64,000 nucleotides of DNA from Branchiostoma floridae (taxonomy: Eukaryota; Chordata; Leptocardii; Amphioxiformes; Branchiostomatidae): the NCBI RefSeq assembly GCF_000003815.2, contig NC_049989.1, positions 20,184,571-20,248,570 of the forward strand. Reading direction: 5' to 3'. Both the position numbers and the translations under genes were made by a program. The notes under the pieces were generated by a model. It saw only the letters and a list, made by a program, of their open reading frames with translations, did no database searches and had not been told where the DNA came from. How positions within the stretch are numbered: position 1 is the stretch's first letter; the number at the start of each line of letters is the position of its first letter. Shown piece by piece: positions 41,986 to 54,800 of the stretch.

Positions 41986-42579
41986 AACATCAAATACATA
42001 AATACATCGCAACATGCTATACATGAATCGCAAAATGTTGAACATACTAGTGATATATACCATTTTTAGGAATACGTACGAAAATACATATTAGTTAAGA
42101 ATGAAGTTGTAATGGATGATAAAACACTACCAACTAAAGTTCTACCAAAGTATTTGACACTTTGCCTGTCATGCCGATCAGGCAAGTTTTGAAAATAAGT
42201 TTCAAAAGATAACAAGAGGTTTTTCATTGTTGATATACAATACATCATGAATAATGCTTTACAAAGAGAACTGCGCTTGTATTTTCAAAGTTCATAAAGA
42301 CGCGCCTGACAGCGTCCTTTGGAGTGTTTAATTCAAAGACAATGCCTTTCGGAACTCTTGGGTGTGCAAGACAACTTACCTTTGCCTTACCTGTTACTTG
42401 TGATGCAAATAGGTACATACATGTATGAAAGACTGTTGTTTCAGTCGGCACCTTCTATAAGAAAAGTCGGCTATTTACAGGGAAAGGGTCTTTTGTAAAA
42501 CAGTATACCGACGCGGCAGACAAACTTCCTTCTGCCTTTAAATGGAGCAAGATACCTCAGCCATTCATTCTATTCGACC

Positions 42580-44952
42580 ATGGCTTCCTGCGTTGTATGC
42601 GATGACCCAGTTAGAGACAGACAGCACCGCCTTCAATGTGACGAATGCTTGGGGTGGCAACACAGAGTGTGCCGTTCAGGTAGGCAATTGCCCTTGTTTT
42701 ATTTACCATTCAAGTGGTTTTATAACAGACCCATTTTTAATTGAAATTTGGCGCATGGCGCAAATGTAGAGTCCAATTAACGTACAATTAAGAATGTCTC
42801 TTAACCAATTTGAGATGCATGAAAGGTTCCATGAAAGATTTGCGATGAAATAATTAAACGTTTCGACAAGAATCGGTTTCCAAGAATCGTATGTGATTCT
42901 TTACAAATATGTCAATATTTCGTGTAACATTTTAGAGATGGTACAGTTGTGTTGCCCCAATGAAAGAAATGATGACATGCTGTTACCGTTCCAAGTTAAA
43001 AGTTTCAAAATATCCTATTCCACATTGGGGAAATATTTAGAAATTGGAAACAACGTTCAAAAGTATCAATCTCTTAGATATATGATTACAAAGCTAGTGT
43101 GCCACGCCGAAATACAGAAACAAAGAACTGAAAACACTAATTCTAGGTAAAGCGTAGGCAGTTACCTTTATGATTTTAATGATAATGATTATGTTTTTGT
43201 GATAAAAAAGCAAATAAATATGTCATTTATTATATACTTGCACTGATATGCAGAACCAGAGGGAGAATAGCAAACATTTTTTGTGTGCCTTGTATTGACA
43301 ATTTGTCATTTTTTTACGTTTAAGGTATATCACAAGCTCTGTACAGACAGATTGTCCGAGGAGAAGCTGACCTTGGAGTTTGGGCCTGCAACAACTGCCG
43401 TACCCCTGCAGTGAGCGACGTGGACATCACTGATCCACCAGTCTCCCCTGCGTCCCGATCGGGGAACAACGAGACCATGGAGGATTCTTTGGAGGAATCT
43501 GCATTGGAGGAGATGGAGATCGACGAACAGCCAGTGCCCCGTACCTACGAAGTTGTGGAGGGCGCGTCAACGAAGGGGAAACCTCAGCTGATAGACAATC
43601 TAGGGTACAGGTTCGGTGTTCAGCGTAACCTACCCAGCGGAACTGTTCACTGGACCTGTACTAACCGCCCGAAGGTCGACCCTTGCAAAGCCAGCGTGAA
43701 GGAGCGAGACGGCGTGTTCGAGGCTGGGCCCCACCAGCACAACCACGGACCCGACGTCGGCGCCGCGACAGCAGCTAAGATTGCGGCTCGGGTGAAGAAG
43801 GAGGCGGAAGGAGACCTCTTCAAATCGGCGGCAGTCATCGTCAACGACGTGTTGCTTGAGGAGCTTGGTGACGGTCCCTGCCCAGCACTGAGTAAGCCCG
43901 AACACCTGGCGAGAGCTGCCAACCGTCACCGACAGAAGCTTAGGCCAGACGAGCCGAAGGACCTGGACTTCGAGGTGGACGAGGAGTTTGTGCCGCCATC
44001 ATTCCTCAAGGGGGATGTCCGGGTTCGCCGCGGGGACAGCGAACGTCGTCATCTGATCTTCGCTACGGACACACAGCTAAAACACCTGGCCGACGCCAAG
44101 ACCTGGTACTTGGACGGGACGTTCAAACTGTGCAGGGCGCCCTTCATGCAGCTATTCACCATCAGCGTCTTCATCAGGAAGGACGACTGCATGAAGAGCG
44201 TCCCCTTGGTGTTCGTCCTAATGAGCAGGAGAGAAAAAAAGGACTACAAGAAAGTTCTTAAGAAGATCCTGGACATCCTGCCTGGGCCAGCGAACGTCAA
44301 ACGCGCAATGTTGGACTTTGAGAAGGCGATGTGGCCGGCCATGACACAAGTTCTGCCTGACGTCCGCATGACTGGGTGCATGTTTCACTGGACCCAGTGT
44401 GTGTGGAGGAAGATCCAAGAGCTCGGACTGCAGACAGCATACCTTCAAAAAGGTAGCACCTACAAGTACCTGAGGAAGACAATGTCGCTGCCTTTCCTGC
44501 CAGAAGATGAAATCGCGACCGAATGGGAGGCCCTGAAAGCACAGGCATCGACCCCTGCCCTCATCGCCTTGGCTGACTACATTGATAGGAACTGGATCGA
44601 GTCATCTCTGCACCCCCCGGCGACCTGGAGCATCTTCAAGAAAACCATCCGCACAAACAACGATGTTGAGGGATGGCACAATGCCCTCAACAAGCGAGCA
44701 ACCGGGAAATGCAATCTTCCGTTCTACTTGCTGGTCCCCCACCTCCAGAAGGAAGCGGCCCTTGTACACCTTAACATCCGGCTTGTCAAGGACAAGAAGC
44801 TGTCCCGTACACAAAGGAAGGGCAGCAGGATAGCGCAAGAGAAGATCTTCCAGCTGTGGGACGAGTACGACAACGGGGAGAAGACTGCCCGCGAGCTGCT
44901 CTCAGCATGCAGCCACTACTGCCCTGAGCCGGCCCGCCATTTCGAAGGGTAA
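42580..44952 (+). CDS. MULE transposase with PHD finger, FLYWCH finger and DDE domain
   Basis: Exons 42580-42679 and 43325-44952 (donor gtaggc, acceptor acgtttaag) join to 575 residues without a stop. Residues 4-58 form a C4HC3 PHD finger: C4, C7, C20, C23, H28, C31, C55, C58, with W53 two before the last pair; the intron splits it at G34. An acidic linker follows, then a FLYWCH-type zinc finger about 118-173 (YRFGV, WTC, CKA, HNH). The MULE catalytic core has D297 (YLDGTFK), D364 (LDFEKA), a Cys385-x2-His388 pair (GCMFH) and E482 (NNDVEGWHN). MULE transposases cut and paste DNA flanked by their TIRs; FLYWCH probably contributes DNA binding, and a PHD finger could read histone tails, which is inference. 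The gene is intact inside an element with intact ends, so it may be active. The ATG at 42580 is chosen because it leads directly into the first PHD cysteines. Confidence 0.9.
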
Positions 44953-46003
44953 CAAATTTTCACATGACAATTTTCAGCTTGTAAATAGTGATTTTCTTTT
45001 GCTTGTAAATAGTGATTTCGTGACATTTGTTCATAGCCAAGTTGTACATAGGGACTTGTAAATTACCGATTTGTTGTAATCTATGTATAATGTAATGTAA
45101 TGTGTATTTGAAACTTGCATGACGATAGTAGCGCAGTCTTGTCGTATGTAAAATGTAATATGTAATGTGCAAATAAGTTGTGAATAAGGGACTTGTAAAT
45201 AGTGATTTCCTTTTGTCGATTTTTCCTTTTGCCGATTTTGACAAACATTTTTTTCCATTGTAAAGTTGTGACTTGTAATTACTTGTTACATGTTACATGT
45301 AATTACTGTGATTACGATAGTATCAGGGTAGTCTTGTGTGTTGTAGGTAAATAAGGCACTTGTGAATCTTGATTTTCTTTTGTCGATTTTGACAAATAAA
45401 ATTTTGTTTTCATTTTCACAGTTGACAGTTTCGTTGTTTCATTTTAAGTAACGTTATATCGAATAGCAGTCAGCCAGAGTCTAAGCTTCAGAGTACTACA
45501 CAGTGCTTATTACACAGTGAAGTTGGTATGCGTAAAATAGTGTGAGAACGACTATATTAAAGGTTTCTGGTCTGCTACCACCTACCACGTATGGGTTATG
45601 ACGTCCGCTTGCAATCTCTGTGCATGCTGGGATAGCCGACCCCGTCGGGCCGCCATTTTGGATCCGAGCCGAGCCGATCGGCAAATTATTCTCCGACTTA
45701 CCTTTCCCGAAATTCGCATTTCCCCGGTAAAAACTTAATCGAATACCATTTCTTGAAGATATAGAATATTGAACAGTGTTAGTAGAGGGGTATCAGAAAC
45801 AGGAACGCGTTAGGGATGTTAGGAATGATATTTGTCTTATTGGTATCACGGAACGGAACAAAACCGAACGATAAAAAACAAAAGTGTAACCAAAAACCAA
45901 ACGTAAAATTGTCTCCAGTCGCGTCTCTAATGTCAACTAAGGAAGATCAACCTGAAAAAGATAACAGGAAAATTTAATATGCGACCAAGATAAGATAATA
46001 ATC
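44953..46003. other. MULE 3' non-coding region
   Basis: Several variants of acttgtaaatagtgatttcc occur from 44978 to 45375, a loose direct-repeat series in the 3' UTR. AATAAA at 45395-45400 is the likely poly(A) signal. The remainder up to the right TIR shows no gene. Confidence 0.6.
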
Positions 46004-46292
46004 ATGTGTAACGAAATGACCATTCCTTGTGTAACGAAATGACTTCGTTCATGTAACGAAATGACTGTGTTCAGGTAACGAAATGACTGTAACGAAAAGG
46101 CGATGTAACGAAATGACCGGTTACCCAGACTACTAGTAAGTCCTAATTAGACGTTTCGCCTCATTGAATGCAGGAATTCGTAGCTGTAGGCTGTTTCGTA
46201 AGTGCAACCATCGTGACTACATGTATTCAGTATGTTTGTATATCTTCCATAGCTGTGTCTTGTTCGACTGGTTCTTCTCTGTCGTAAGAAAC

Positions 46293-49200
46293 ATGGAGAC
46301 GCCTGTCACTATTCGCGGCGTTCTAATAGTCACAATATTTGCTGTTGTCGCTCATCTACTGGTAGGAGAGTTTCAGCAGCGGCTGGACGCGGATGTGGCC
46401 GTGATCCCGCCGTGCGCGCGGCCCCAGCCGGTCGGGGCGGATGTGACGGGAGGCCCGTACACACACGGGGCGGTCGCCGCCGACGCGATGGAGTGTTCTG
46501 CCATCGGCAGGTAGGTCATTAGAACCTTTGTTGACAAGAGGCTTTTAAAGTAAACAAACTAGTCTCCTTCAAAGAAAAAAATGTTTCTTTGGGGACAAGA
46601 CTGAAGGAGATAATAACGCAGTTTACAGGTAGTTGTCTGAAAACAAGAGCCTCGTCTCAAATCAAAACAAGCTCGACTAAATCATCTGCCTGGGGATTGA
46701 GTAATCATGACGCCGTGCGGTAAAGTGGTGAAGATAGATGAACTTTAGAAGGAGAACTTTGTTGCACGAAACAAACAAAAGGAACGGACTCGAATCATGC
46801 AGGAGCACTTTTTACTATTATGTATTTTGTACCATATGTGTGTAAAATATGTGAATCGGCTTCTTAGGACTCTAAATAATGTAAACTGTACCTCTGTTAT
46901 ACATGTATATGTTTTGTATGACCCTCACCTTTTCCTTCATGACCTCAACGAGGGTCTATTTGACATTTCATGAATAAAAAAAAATTCAAACAAACAAACA
47001 AAGTATCTTAATGTCCAAACAGAAGCGGTAGCAGTCTGGTTTGTTTTAAACGCATTTGGCAGTGTTTTATACGTTTGCTGAAGATTTGTCGCTTTTGCGC
47101 GGATCCTATCATAGGTGAGTATCTGTATCGAGCGCGTGATGTCAGGAAAAGCAACACCAAATTAGCCAGGCTTGTTCCAGGGCCGGCTCCTCGGCTAGAG
47201 GGCAAACCTGCCCCCAATGAAATCTTATAGCACCTCCATGAGTTAGACCATATAGCTACACCCCCCCCCCCCTTTCATACAGAGACCATAACTAAAAAGT
47301 CTTTCTTTTGAGACAAGACTGACTCCTACATCTGCTTGGAGATAAGACGCAGTTTACAGGTAGGTATAAAGGATCCGAACAAAGGGCCTCGTCTCCAGAG
47401 GAATGAAAACAAACCCGACTAAATCATCTGCCTGGAGATTGAGTAATAATGCCACCGTGCGGTAAAGTAGCGAAGATAGAAGAACTTTTAAATTAGAAGA
47501 AGAACTTTATTGCACGACAACTGTACATCGTACAATGTATGGCAACAGCTATGGCACAAAGTGCGAGAGTGTTCGAGAGTGAAATGCGACACGATTTTGT
47601 GTGTGTTCAACAGATATCATGGCTTTTAAACTTTTCTCGTACCGCGCTGACGTGTCGGTACGGTGAGAGAGGTTGTCTTAAATGACCTCATATGACCTCA
47701 TATGAATCAGATGTCACGGCTTTTAAACTCTTCTCGTACCGCGCTGACGTGTCGGTACTGTGAGAGGGGTTGTCTTAAATAACCTCATGTGACCTCATAT
47801 TCATTCATATGACTTATAAACAGAAAAATGTCGTATTTCCGGTTACCCGACCAACCTCAGTAAAAACTCTCATAGCCTTTATGCGGGGTCGAGCCGAGGC
47901 AAGGCCAAGGAGCACCTCTGTCAAAATTAAAAACAAAATAAAACAGAATCCATACTAACATACCGTCTTTTTCACTGGCTACTGCTAGAAACCCAACATT
48001 TTTCTTGGCCCAATTGCAACAACCGTTGAAAATTTCGTTTTAACGACGTGCATACAGCCACAAATGCTGTGACAATGGATGGAAGTTTTGAGCACAGCTG
48101 GGATTCGAACTCAAGCGAACTCATACTAAATATAAGATATATAAGACCTCTTGGTTAATGTAACCACTTTTTGATGGTGACAGGGAAATCCTGAAGAAGG
48201 GTGGCTCGGCTGTGGACAGTTCTGACTGGTGTAACTGTGTTTTACACTAGGGACATCCTGAAGAAGGGTGGTTCGGCTGTGGACAGTTCTGACTGGTGTA
48301 ACTGTGTTTTACAGGGACATCCTGAAGAAGGGTGGTTCGGCTGTGGACAGTTCTGACTGGTGTTGTGTTTTACAGGGACATCCTGAAGAAGGGTGGTTCC
48401 GCTGTGGACAGTACTGACTGGTGTAACTGTGTTTTACAGGGACATCCTGAAGAAGGGTGGTTCCGCTGTGGACAGTACTGACTGGTGTTGTGTTTTACAG
48501 GGACATCCTGAAGAAGGGTGGTTCGGCTGTGGACAGTTCTGACTGGTGTTGTGTTTTACAGGGACATCCTGAAGAAGGGCGGTTCGGCTGTGGACAGTTC
48601 TGACTGGTGTAACTGTGTTTTACAGGGACATCCTGAAGAAGGGCGGTTCGGCTGTGGACAGTTCTGACTGGTGTAACTGTGTTTTATAGGGACATCCTGA
48701 AGAAGGGCGGTTCGGCTGTGGACAGTTCTGACTGGTGTAACTGTGTTTTACAGGGACATCCTGAAGAAGGGTGGCTCGGCTGTGGACAGTTCTGACTGGT
48801 GTAACTGTGTTTTATAGGGACATCCTGAAGAAGGGCGGTTCGGCTGTGGACAGTTCTGACTGGTGTAACTGTGTTTTACAGGGACATCCTGAAGAAGGGC
48901 GGTTCGGCTGTGGACAGCGCCATCGCGGCGTTAAACTGTGTGGAACTGGTTCACGGCCACAGCACGGGGCTCGCCGGGGGTTTCATCATGACAATATACA
49001 ACAAGGAGACAGGCACAGCACAGGTCATCAACGCCAGGGATAGAGCCCCTTCCGGAGCCTCCAGAGACATGTTTGGGTCGAACAACGCCAGCGTACGGTT
49101 CGGTAAGGTCCCTGTCACAAATCAAGGGCATTTTTGGTCGGCCAAAGTACGACCGATGTCCTGGCGATTACCCAGGGCTTCGGGCGATTTCCAGCAGCTC

Positions 49201-51819
49201 GTCTGTTGGAATTTGTCAGCTGTGTATCAAAACGGCAGACGAACGATAACTTAAAACTTCCGGGATGAAACATCAACCCCAGTCAAATTTGTGACGAGCC
49301 AGATTCTTTTGGGAAAAAATACCGTCGACGCTCCGGTGATTTGAAATTCGGCGAGCTCCAGCCGATGTAAAGATTCGGCCAGCGTTCGCTTTCATTGTGA
49401 TGCAGGCTTACGGACACGGTCACAAACGTTTATTAGGTAGCATCCGACAGTCTTTCGTCAGCGAAGTGACTGGACGAGGAACTGTAGTTACTAGGTTTTA
49501 AGACAAAAACTCTTAACCGAAAAACTCTTGCACACAGTTTTAAACGACAAACTCTTGCACACAGTTCTGTAAGTCAGGACAATCCAAATAACACTCTGGA
49601 ATGTCAGATGATCGGTAATTAGGAGCAGCCTATTGTTTGTGGTATCAATACTTGACAAACTACTTTTTCCCCTACCCGGGGTTAACTCGTTACGCATATA
49701 ATGACTATAATCAGAGGGGACACTCACTCAACCACACAACCGCCCAACCACCGGCCGGAGGAGACGTTCTCCTTAATGGCTGAAGATGTCGCGTGCACAG
49801 GTCACAAGAGGTCACCATCATCACTCACTCACTCACTCACTCACTCACTCACTCACTCACTCACACACTCACTCTCACTCACTCATTCACTCACTCACTC
49901 TCACTCACTCTCATTCACTCACTCACTCATTCACTCACTCTCCCTCATTCACTCACTCACTCGCTCACTCACTCACTCACCCACTCACTCACTCTCTCAC
50001 TCACTCACTCTCTCACTCACTCACTTACTCACTCACCTACTCTCACTCATTAACCCACTCACTCACTCTCACTCACTCTCACTAATTCACTCACTCTCAT
50101 TCATTCACTCACTGCGAGGTATTGTTGTAAAAACCAAGAAAAAGCGTTTTAATGATACAATACATAACAAATGGTACAGTGACAACAGAGATATGGTCGA
50201 TCAAATTTAATTGCAAATTAAACAAAAAAATATGACTTGCCTCCTGTAAAAATGCTCTATTGAGATAAGAGAAGGATTGAACCCACGAGGTAAAGAAAAA
50301 ACTACATACGTATGTAATGATTCTTTTACACACTTGAATTCCGCAGGAGGGTTGTCTGTGGCCATACCGGGCCAGGTCCGCGGGCTGTGGGAGGCTCACC
50401 AGAGGTACGGGAAGCTGCCGTGGAGAGACCTGTTCCTACCGGCTATACAGCTGGCGGAGGAAGGCGTCTGTATCGGCAGGTCTATGGAGAAGGCCATCAA
50501 AAAGAACCTCGAATTCATCAAAGACCCAAAGAATCACCTGTGGTGAGTTAAGTTAACATTTAAAAGTCCTAGTTTGCATCATTAGAAAAGGACGCCATAA
50601 AGCAACTAACCTTAAAGTTTATCGACTAATGAAAAAAGTAAACTTTCCTACAAGTATCCTTGCTACTTATCACTAGTGAATGATGAAAGATTTGAGTTGT
50701 GTAGTGTTGAATTCGCATACAAATATATCATATCATAGTATTCCGACAAATAGGCACTTTAATTACTAGTATTGTCATTTGAGATCCACTTGAGTGTTCA
50801 GATTTGTATTGAGAGTTTATGTTGGGTTAGGCGTGCACTCCACCCCATCCAGTGTCTTCCAAGCTTTGTCTTGAAGATGTCGACAGTCTCGGCTACTACA
50901 ACATCCGCAAAGACTTTGTTTCCCTGACGCTAAAGGAGTTTGTTCCGAGTAGCGTATTGCCTAAGGGTTTGACAGCCTTGTAGGGATGGCCGCTGGTGTG
51001 TCTATCAGCATTGAAATGGAGATTCTTTTAACGTATCAAAGTAAGGATACATTTACCTTACATTTCCTCACGTTTTGTCTCACAGTGACGTGTTGTGTGA
51101 CGAGAACAACAACGTCATGGGTCAGAACATGACTCTGAAGCGGCCCCAGCTTGCAAAGACGCTCCGCGCGATTGCTGATGGAGGTGCAGACGCCTTCTAC
51201 ACCGGTGACATCGCCAGGAGTCTGGTGAAGGACATACAAGACGCAGGTATTTACAGGTTTTGGAGAGGAAAACTATCCTACTTTTGCTGGCATGTTTTAG
51301 AACCGGCGAAAATCAATGCCCGCGCGGATGTCATCGATAAAATTTAAGTCAGTGTGGCCTAAAGTGCGCGAAGCATGCTAACTTTACTCTATATGTTCCA
51401 GGTGGCATCATCACCGAGCAAGATCTCCGCGACTACCAGGTGGAAATATCGGACCCTCTGAAGATTTCTCTGTCGGGTGGCCTGACGGTGCTGTCCCCGC
51501 CCCCGCCGGGAGGAGGCGCTGTGCTGAGTCTCATCCTCAACATCTGGGACGGTGAGAAGCAGTCATGGCAGTATTGAATAAGTAACAACAGTAGTAGCAG
51601 TAATAGTGGTGGTAGTGATAGCATCAGCAGCAGCAGCAGTAGTTGCTGCTGTTGTTTTGCTAGCAGAAGTAGTAGTAGTGGTTGTTGTTGTGGCGGTACG
51701 GAAGTAGTGGTAGTAGTGGTAGTAGTGGTAGTATACGTTTTAGTGTATCAAAAGTCGTATGTAGTTGTAGTAGTGATTGCAGTACTAGTAGTAATAGAAG
51801 AAGCAGTAGTATTAGCAGC

Positions 51820-51854
<35 letters not shown>

Positions 51855-54800
51855 ACTAGTTGTTGTTGCAGTAGCAGTAGCAATAGAAGTAAATTTAGAA
51901 TAGAAGTGGTAGTGATAGTAGTAGTAGTAGTAATATAGTAGTAGGAGAATTAACCTTCATAGAATTAGCAAAAGTAGTGTCAGCGGCAGCAGGTGTAGTA
52001 TTAGAAGTGTACTGGGGTCATTTGTTCGCTGAAACAGCCAAATTCTGAAGAAGAAGTGTACTCAAAACATACTCCCAAAACGTGGCATTTCGTTGATAAC
52101 AGCTTCCTTCCATCCCTGCCCCAGGCTACGGCCTGAACGCCTCCAGTGTAGACGGTACAGATAACCAGGTGCTGACGTATCACAGGATGCTGGAGGCTTT
52201 CAAGTTCGCCTTCGCCAGGAAAACCGAGCTGGGAGATCCCGACTTCGTCGACATAGAAGAGGTAAGGAAATATCTTCCAGGCACCTTCCTGGATTTGTCC
52301 TAGAACTATCACTCAGGCAAATTCGTTGCGATCAAATACTGTAGGCCAATTATCCTCTCTACATAGCTTCAACAACCAACACACCTGCCCAGCAGGCCTT
52401 GGACTTTGCCTTAATCGGCTCCTACAGACACCTACAAAGCTCGAAAAGGAAGGCACTGTACGAACCTGTTAGGCACACTAAGGGCAGACCTCAAGGAAAA
52501 AAGGACTTGGACCACTGCGGTCAGAAAGAAAACTGCGGGAGCTCAAGAAGCTAGCGATAAATAGGACGCAGTGGAGAAAGATGAAGAAAGACTGATTGTT
52601 GATGCAGAGTGTCCAGACCACTGCATCAGCAGAACACAGTGAACTACTACTACTACATAGCTTAAAGCAACATCTGCAGTCAGATGTGCAAAGGTTAGGT
52701 GTGACAAGTCGTTCAGTGTAATATAACCAGTCGTTGTCGTGCCGCGTGTCTGCAAAGCTGGTGTAACGGCTATATCGATACAGATACAGATACATCTCTG
52801 GCGTTTGCCGTTGCACTTATAGCAAATCATGATGTGAAATGAAGTACAGGATATTTCTTATTCGTTTCCATACCCGATAAACCTCCTCGTAGCGTAACAG
52901 GCCACACGCCAGGTTTGAAGAATATAATCTGCATGAGGGATGGGTTATAGTTATACCTTCCAAAAACGTGCTCTAGCTAGTCACAGTGATAACAACCCAC
53001 TACCCCTACAGCGTCACCACATTTACCTTTTCTACAGTTGGTGAAGAAGATGACGTCCAAGTCGTTTGCCGACTCGCTGCGTCAGCAGATCAGCGACACC
53101 ATGACGCACGACTGGCGGTACTACGACCCTGTGTACCACCTTCCCAAGGACGTCGGCACCACACACGTCTCCGTCCTGGGGCCGGGCAACGACGCCGTCT
53201 CCGTCTCAAGCTCCATCAACCAATAGTAAGTGCTAGTAATCACCCACTCACCCACTTACAATCGTCTGCTGCGTTGTGCTACATCTTAGAACGTTTATCC
53301 TACCGCCCTGTTTCAAACCAGAGGGCGGCTATCGGGCTATTGGGATGGGGGTGGGCGGTAGATGGTCGTTGCCCTGTTGTTGCTGTTGTTGTTTTTTCCA
53401 TCGGAGTTCGAATAAATCCAGATCCCGGCAACAAATAGACGGCGCGACCTTATCCTCAAAACACGGAGAAGTACCGCCACGGTATCCATGGTTGCAGAGC
53501 CCGAAGCAAACATCACCAGATAATTTATCTTGTAAATATCATTATTGGGAAATTCAAATTCGTTAAATCATGTCCCTTAGCATGAATACCCATTTGGTAC
53601 ATATAACATGACTTGAATTTCCAGTTCATATCCAAGATAATGCCTGACGACAGAGTCACTGTCTTGTTTTGTTTTGTTTTGTTTTATTTCTAGCTTTGGC
53701 GCAAGGTTCCGCTCAGTGTCCACAGGAATCATCCTGAACGACGGGATGAGGGATTTCAGCTTCCCGGACATGACAGTACATCATATTCCACCGTGTCCAG
53801 GTAATACAAACTCCACCACGAAAACATTCCAATCAAGTGGATCTCTCATTGTAGTTGCACCCATTAGGGTGGGTGCCACACATAACGTTACACAATAGAC
53901 ATGTGAACCAGAACCCTTCTGTTCCAGGGAATGACCGTACACTACTTTCTTTCGTGTCCGTGAAAGTATTCCTAGAGATACTCTAACGGTTATAGTTATA
54001 GGCAACGCTAATAGATCCCGTATGTACAGAATTGTCAAAGTAAAACATTTGCATGTATATGTGGGCTAAAGTCCTTCTTTAGTAATTACCCTGTCTGTGT
54101 GTCCCAAGAGCCATAGTATCGAAGGTGGGTGCCACCTATATAACTCTAAATGCCCCGAAAGGATATTTGGGTAAATAAGTAACATATAACCTATCTTGAT
54201 AAATGTTAGACAACCAGGTAAACAATTTTCAACTCCACAGAACCTTACCACAATACTTTGTCTTTGTTGCCTCATACGCTGATTTATTTATTCCAGAATG
54301 TAACAAGACATTACACTGACCCTCAAGGCAGCACTTATGTAAGGGTAACCATAAACGACGAACAGCATTACATAGACAATGGACCGATCCTGTCAAACGC
54401 CATATCGAACAAATAGAACCCCCTATTCTATATCGAACACCTCCGTCAAAAACTGCCACAGCGGGACAGAAATGGCTTTTTTTGACGGAGGTGTTCGAAA
54501 TAGAACCATGATCGAACAGAGGGTGGGGTTTTGGGATCGGTCCATTGGAATTTGTACATTTCTAACATTTACGCTGATAATCAGGATATTTGCTACCACC
54601 CACCCCCGGCCAACAGCTAACTTCATCGAGCCAGGCAAGCGGCCTAAGTCGTCGATGACCCCGTTCATCGTGCTGAACAGTACCGGTGACGTCAGGCTGG
54701 TGCTGGGTGCCGCTGGAGGGGTCAGGTGTGAGACTGCCTCAGCTTATGTAAGTCGGCAATCATGTTTGTTTGTTTGTTTGTTTGTTTGTTTGTTTGTTTG

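Larger units (their letters stand above)
40748..46125 (+). mobile_element. Complete Mutator-like element (MULE), 5378 bp
   Basis: Flanked by an 8-bp duplication cagactac (40740-40747 and 46126-46133). The unit A/B junction has the unoccupied site gttcagactactagtaag at 26897-26914, matching both flanks, so the ends are exact. Both TIRs are made of tandem gtcatttcgttac units: six plus one variant on the left (about 40754-40885), five plus one variant inverted on the right (about 46004-46117), with the variant in second place on both sides. Outermost bases are gaatacaggtcattt and, inverted, ggtaaccggtcattt. The element carries one intact transposase gene. Mutator elements typically give 8-11 bp duplications, which fits. 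Close agreement of left flank, right flank and the unoccupied site suggests recent insertion. Confidence 0.92.

Noticed and set aside
43630-44838. Several minus-strand frames within the transposase exon
   Set aside because: Antisense shadows of a GC-rich coding exon.
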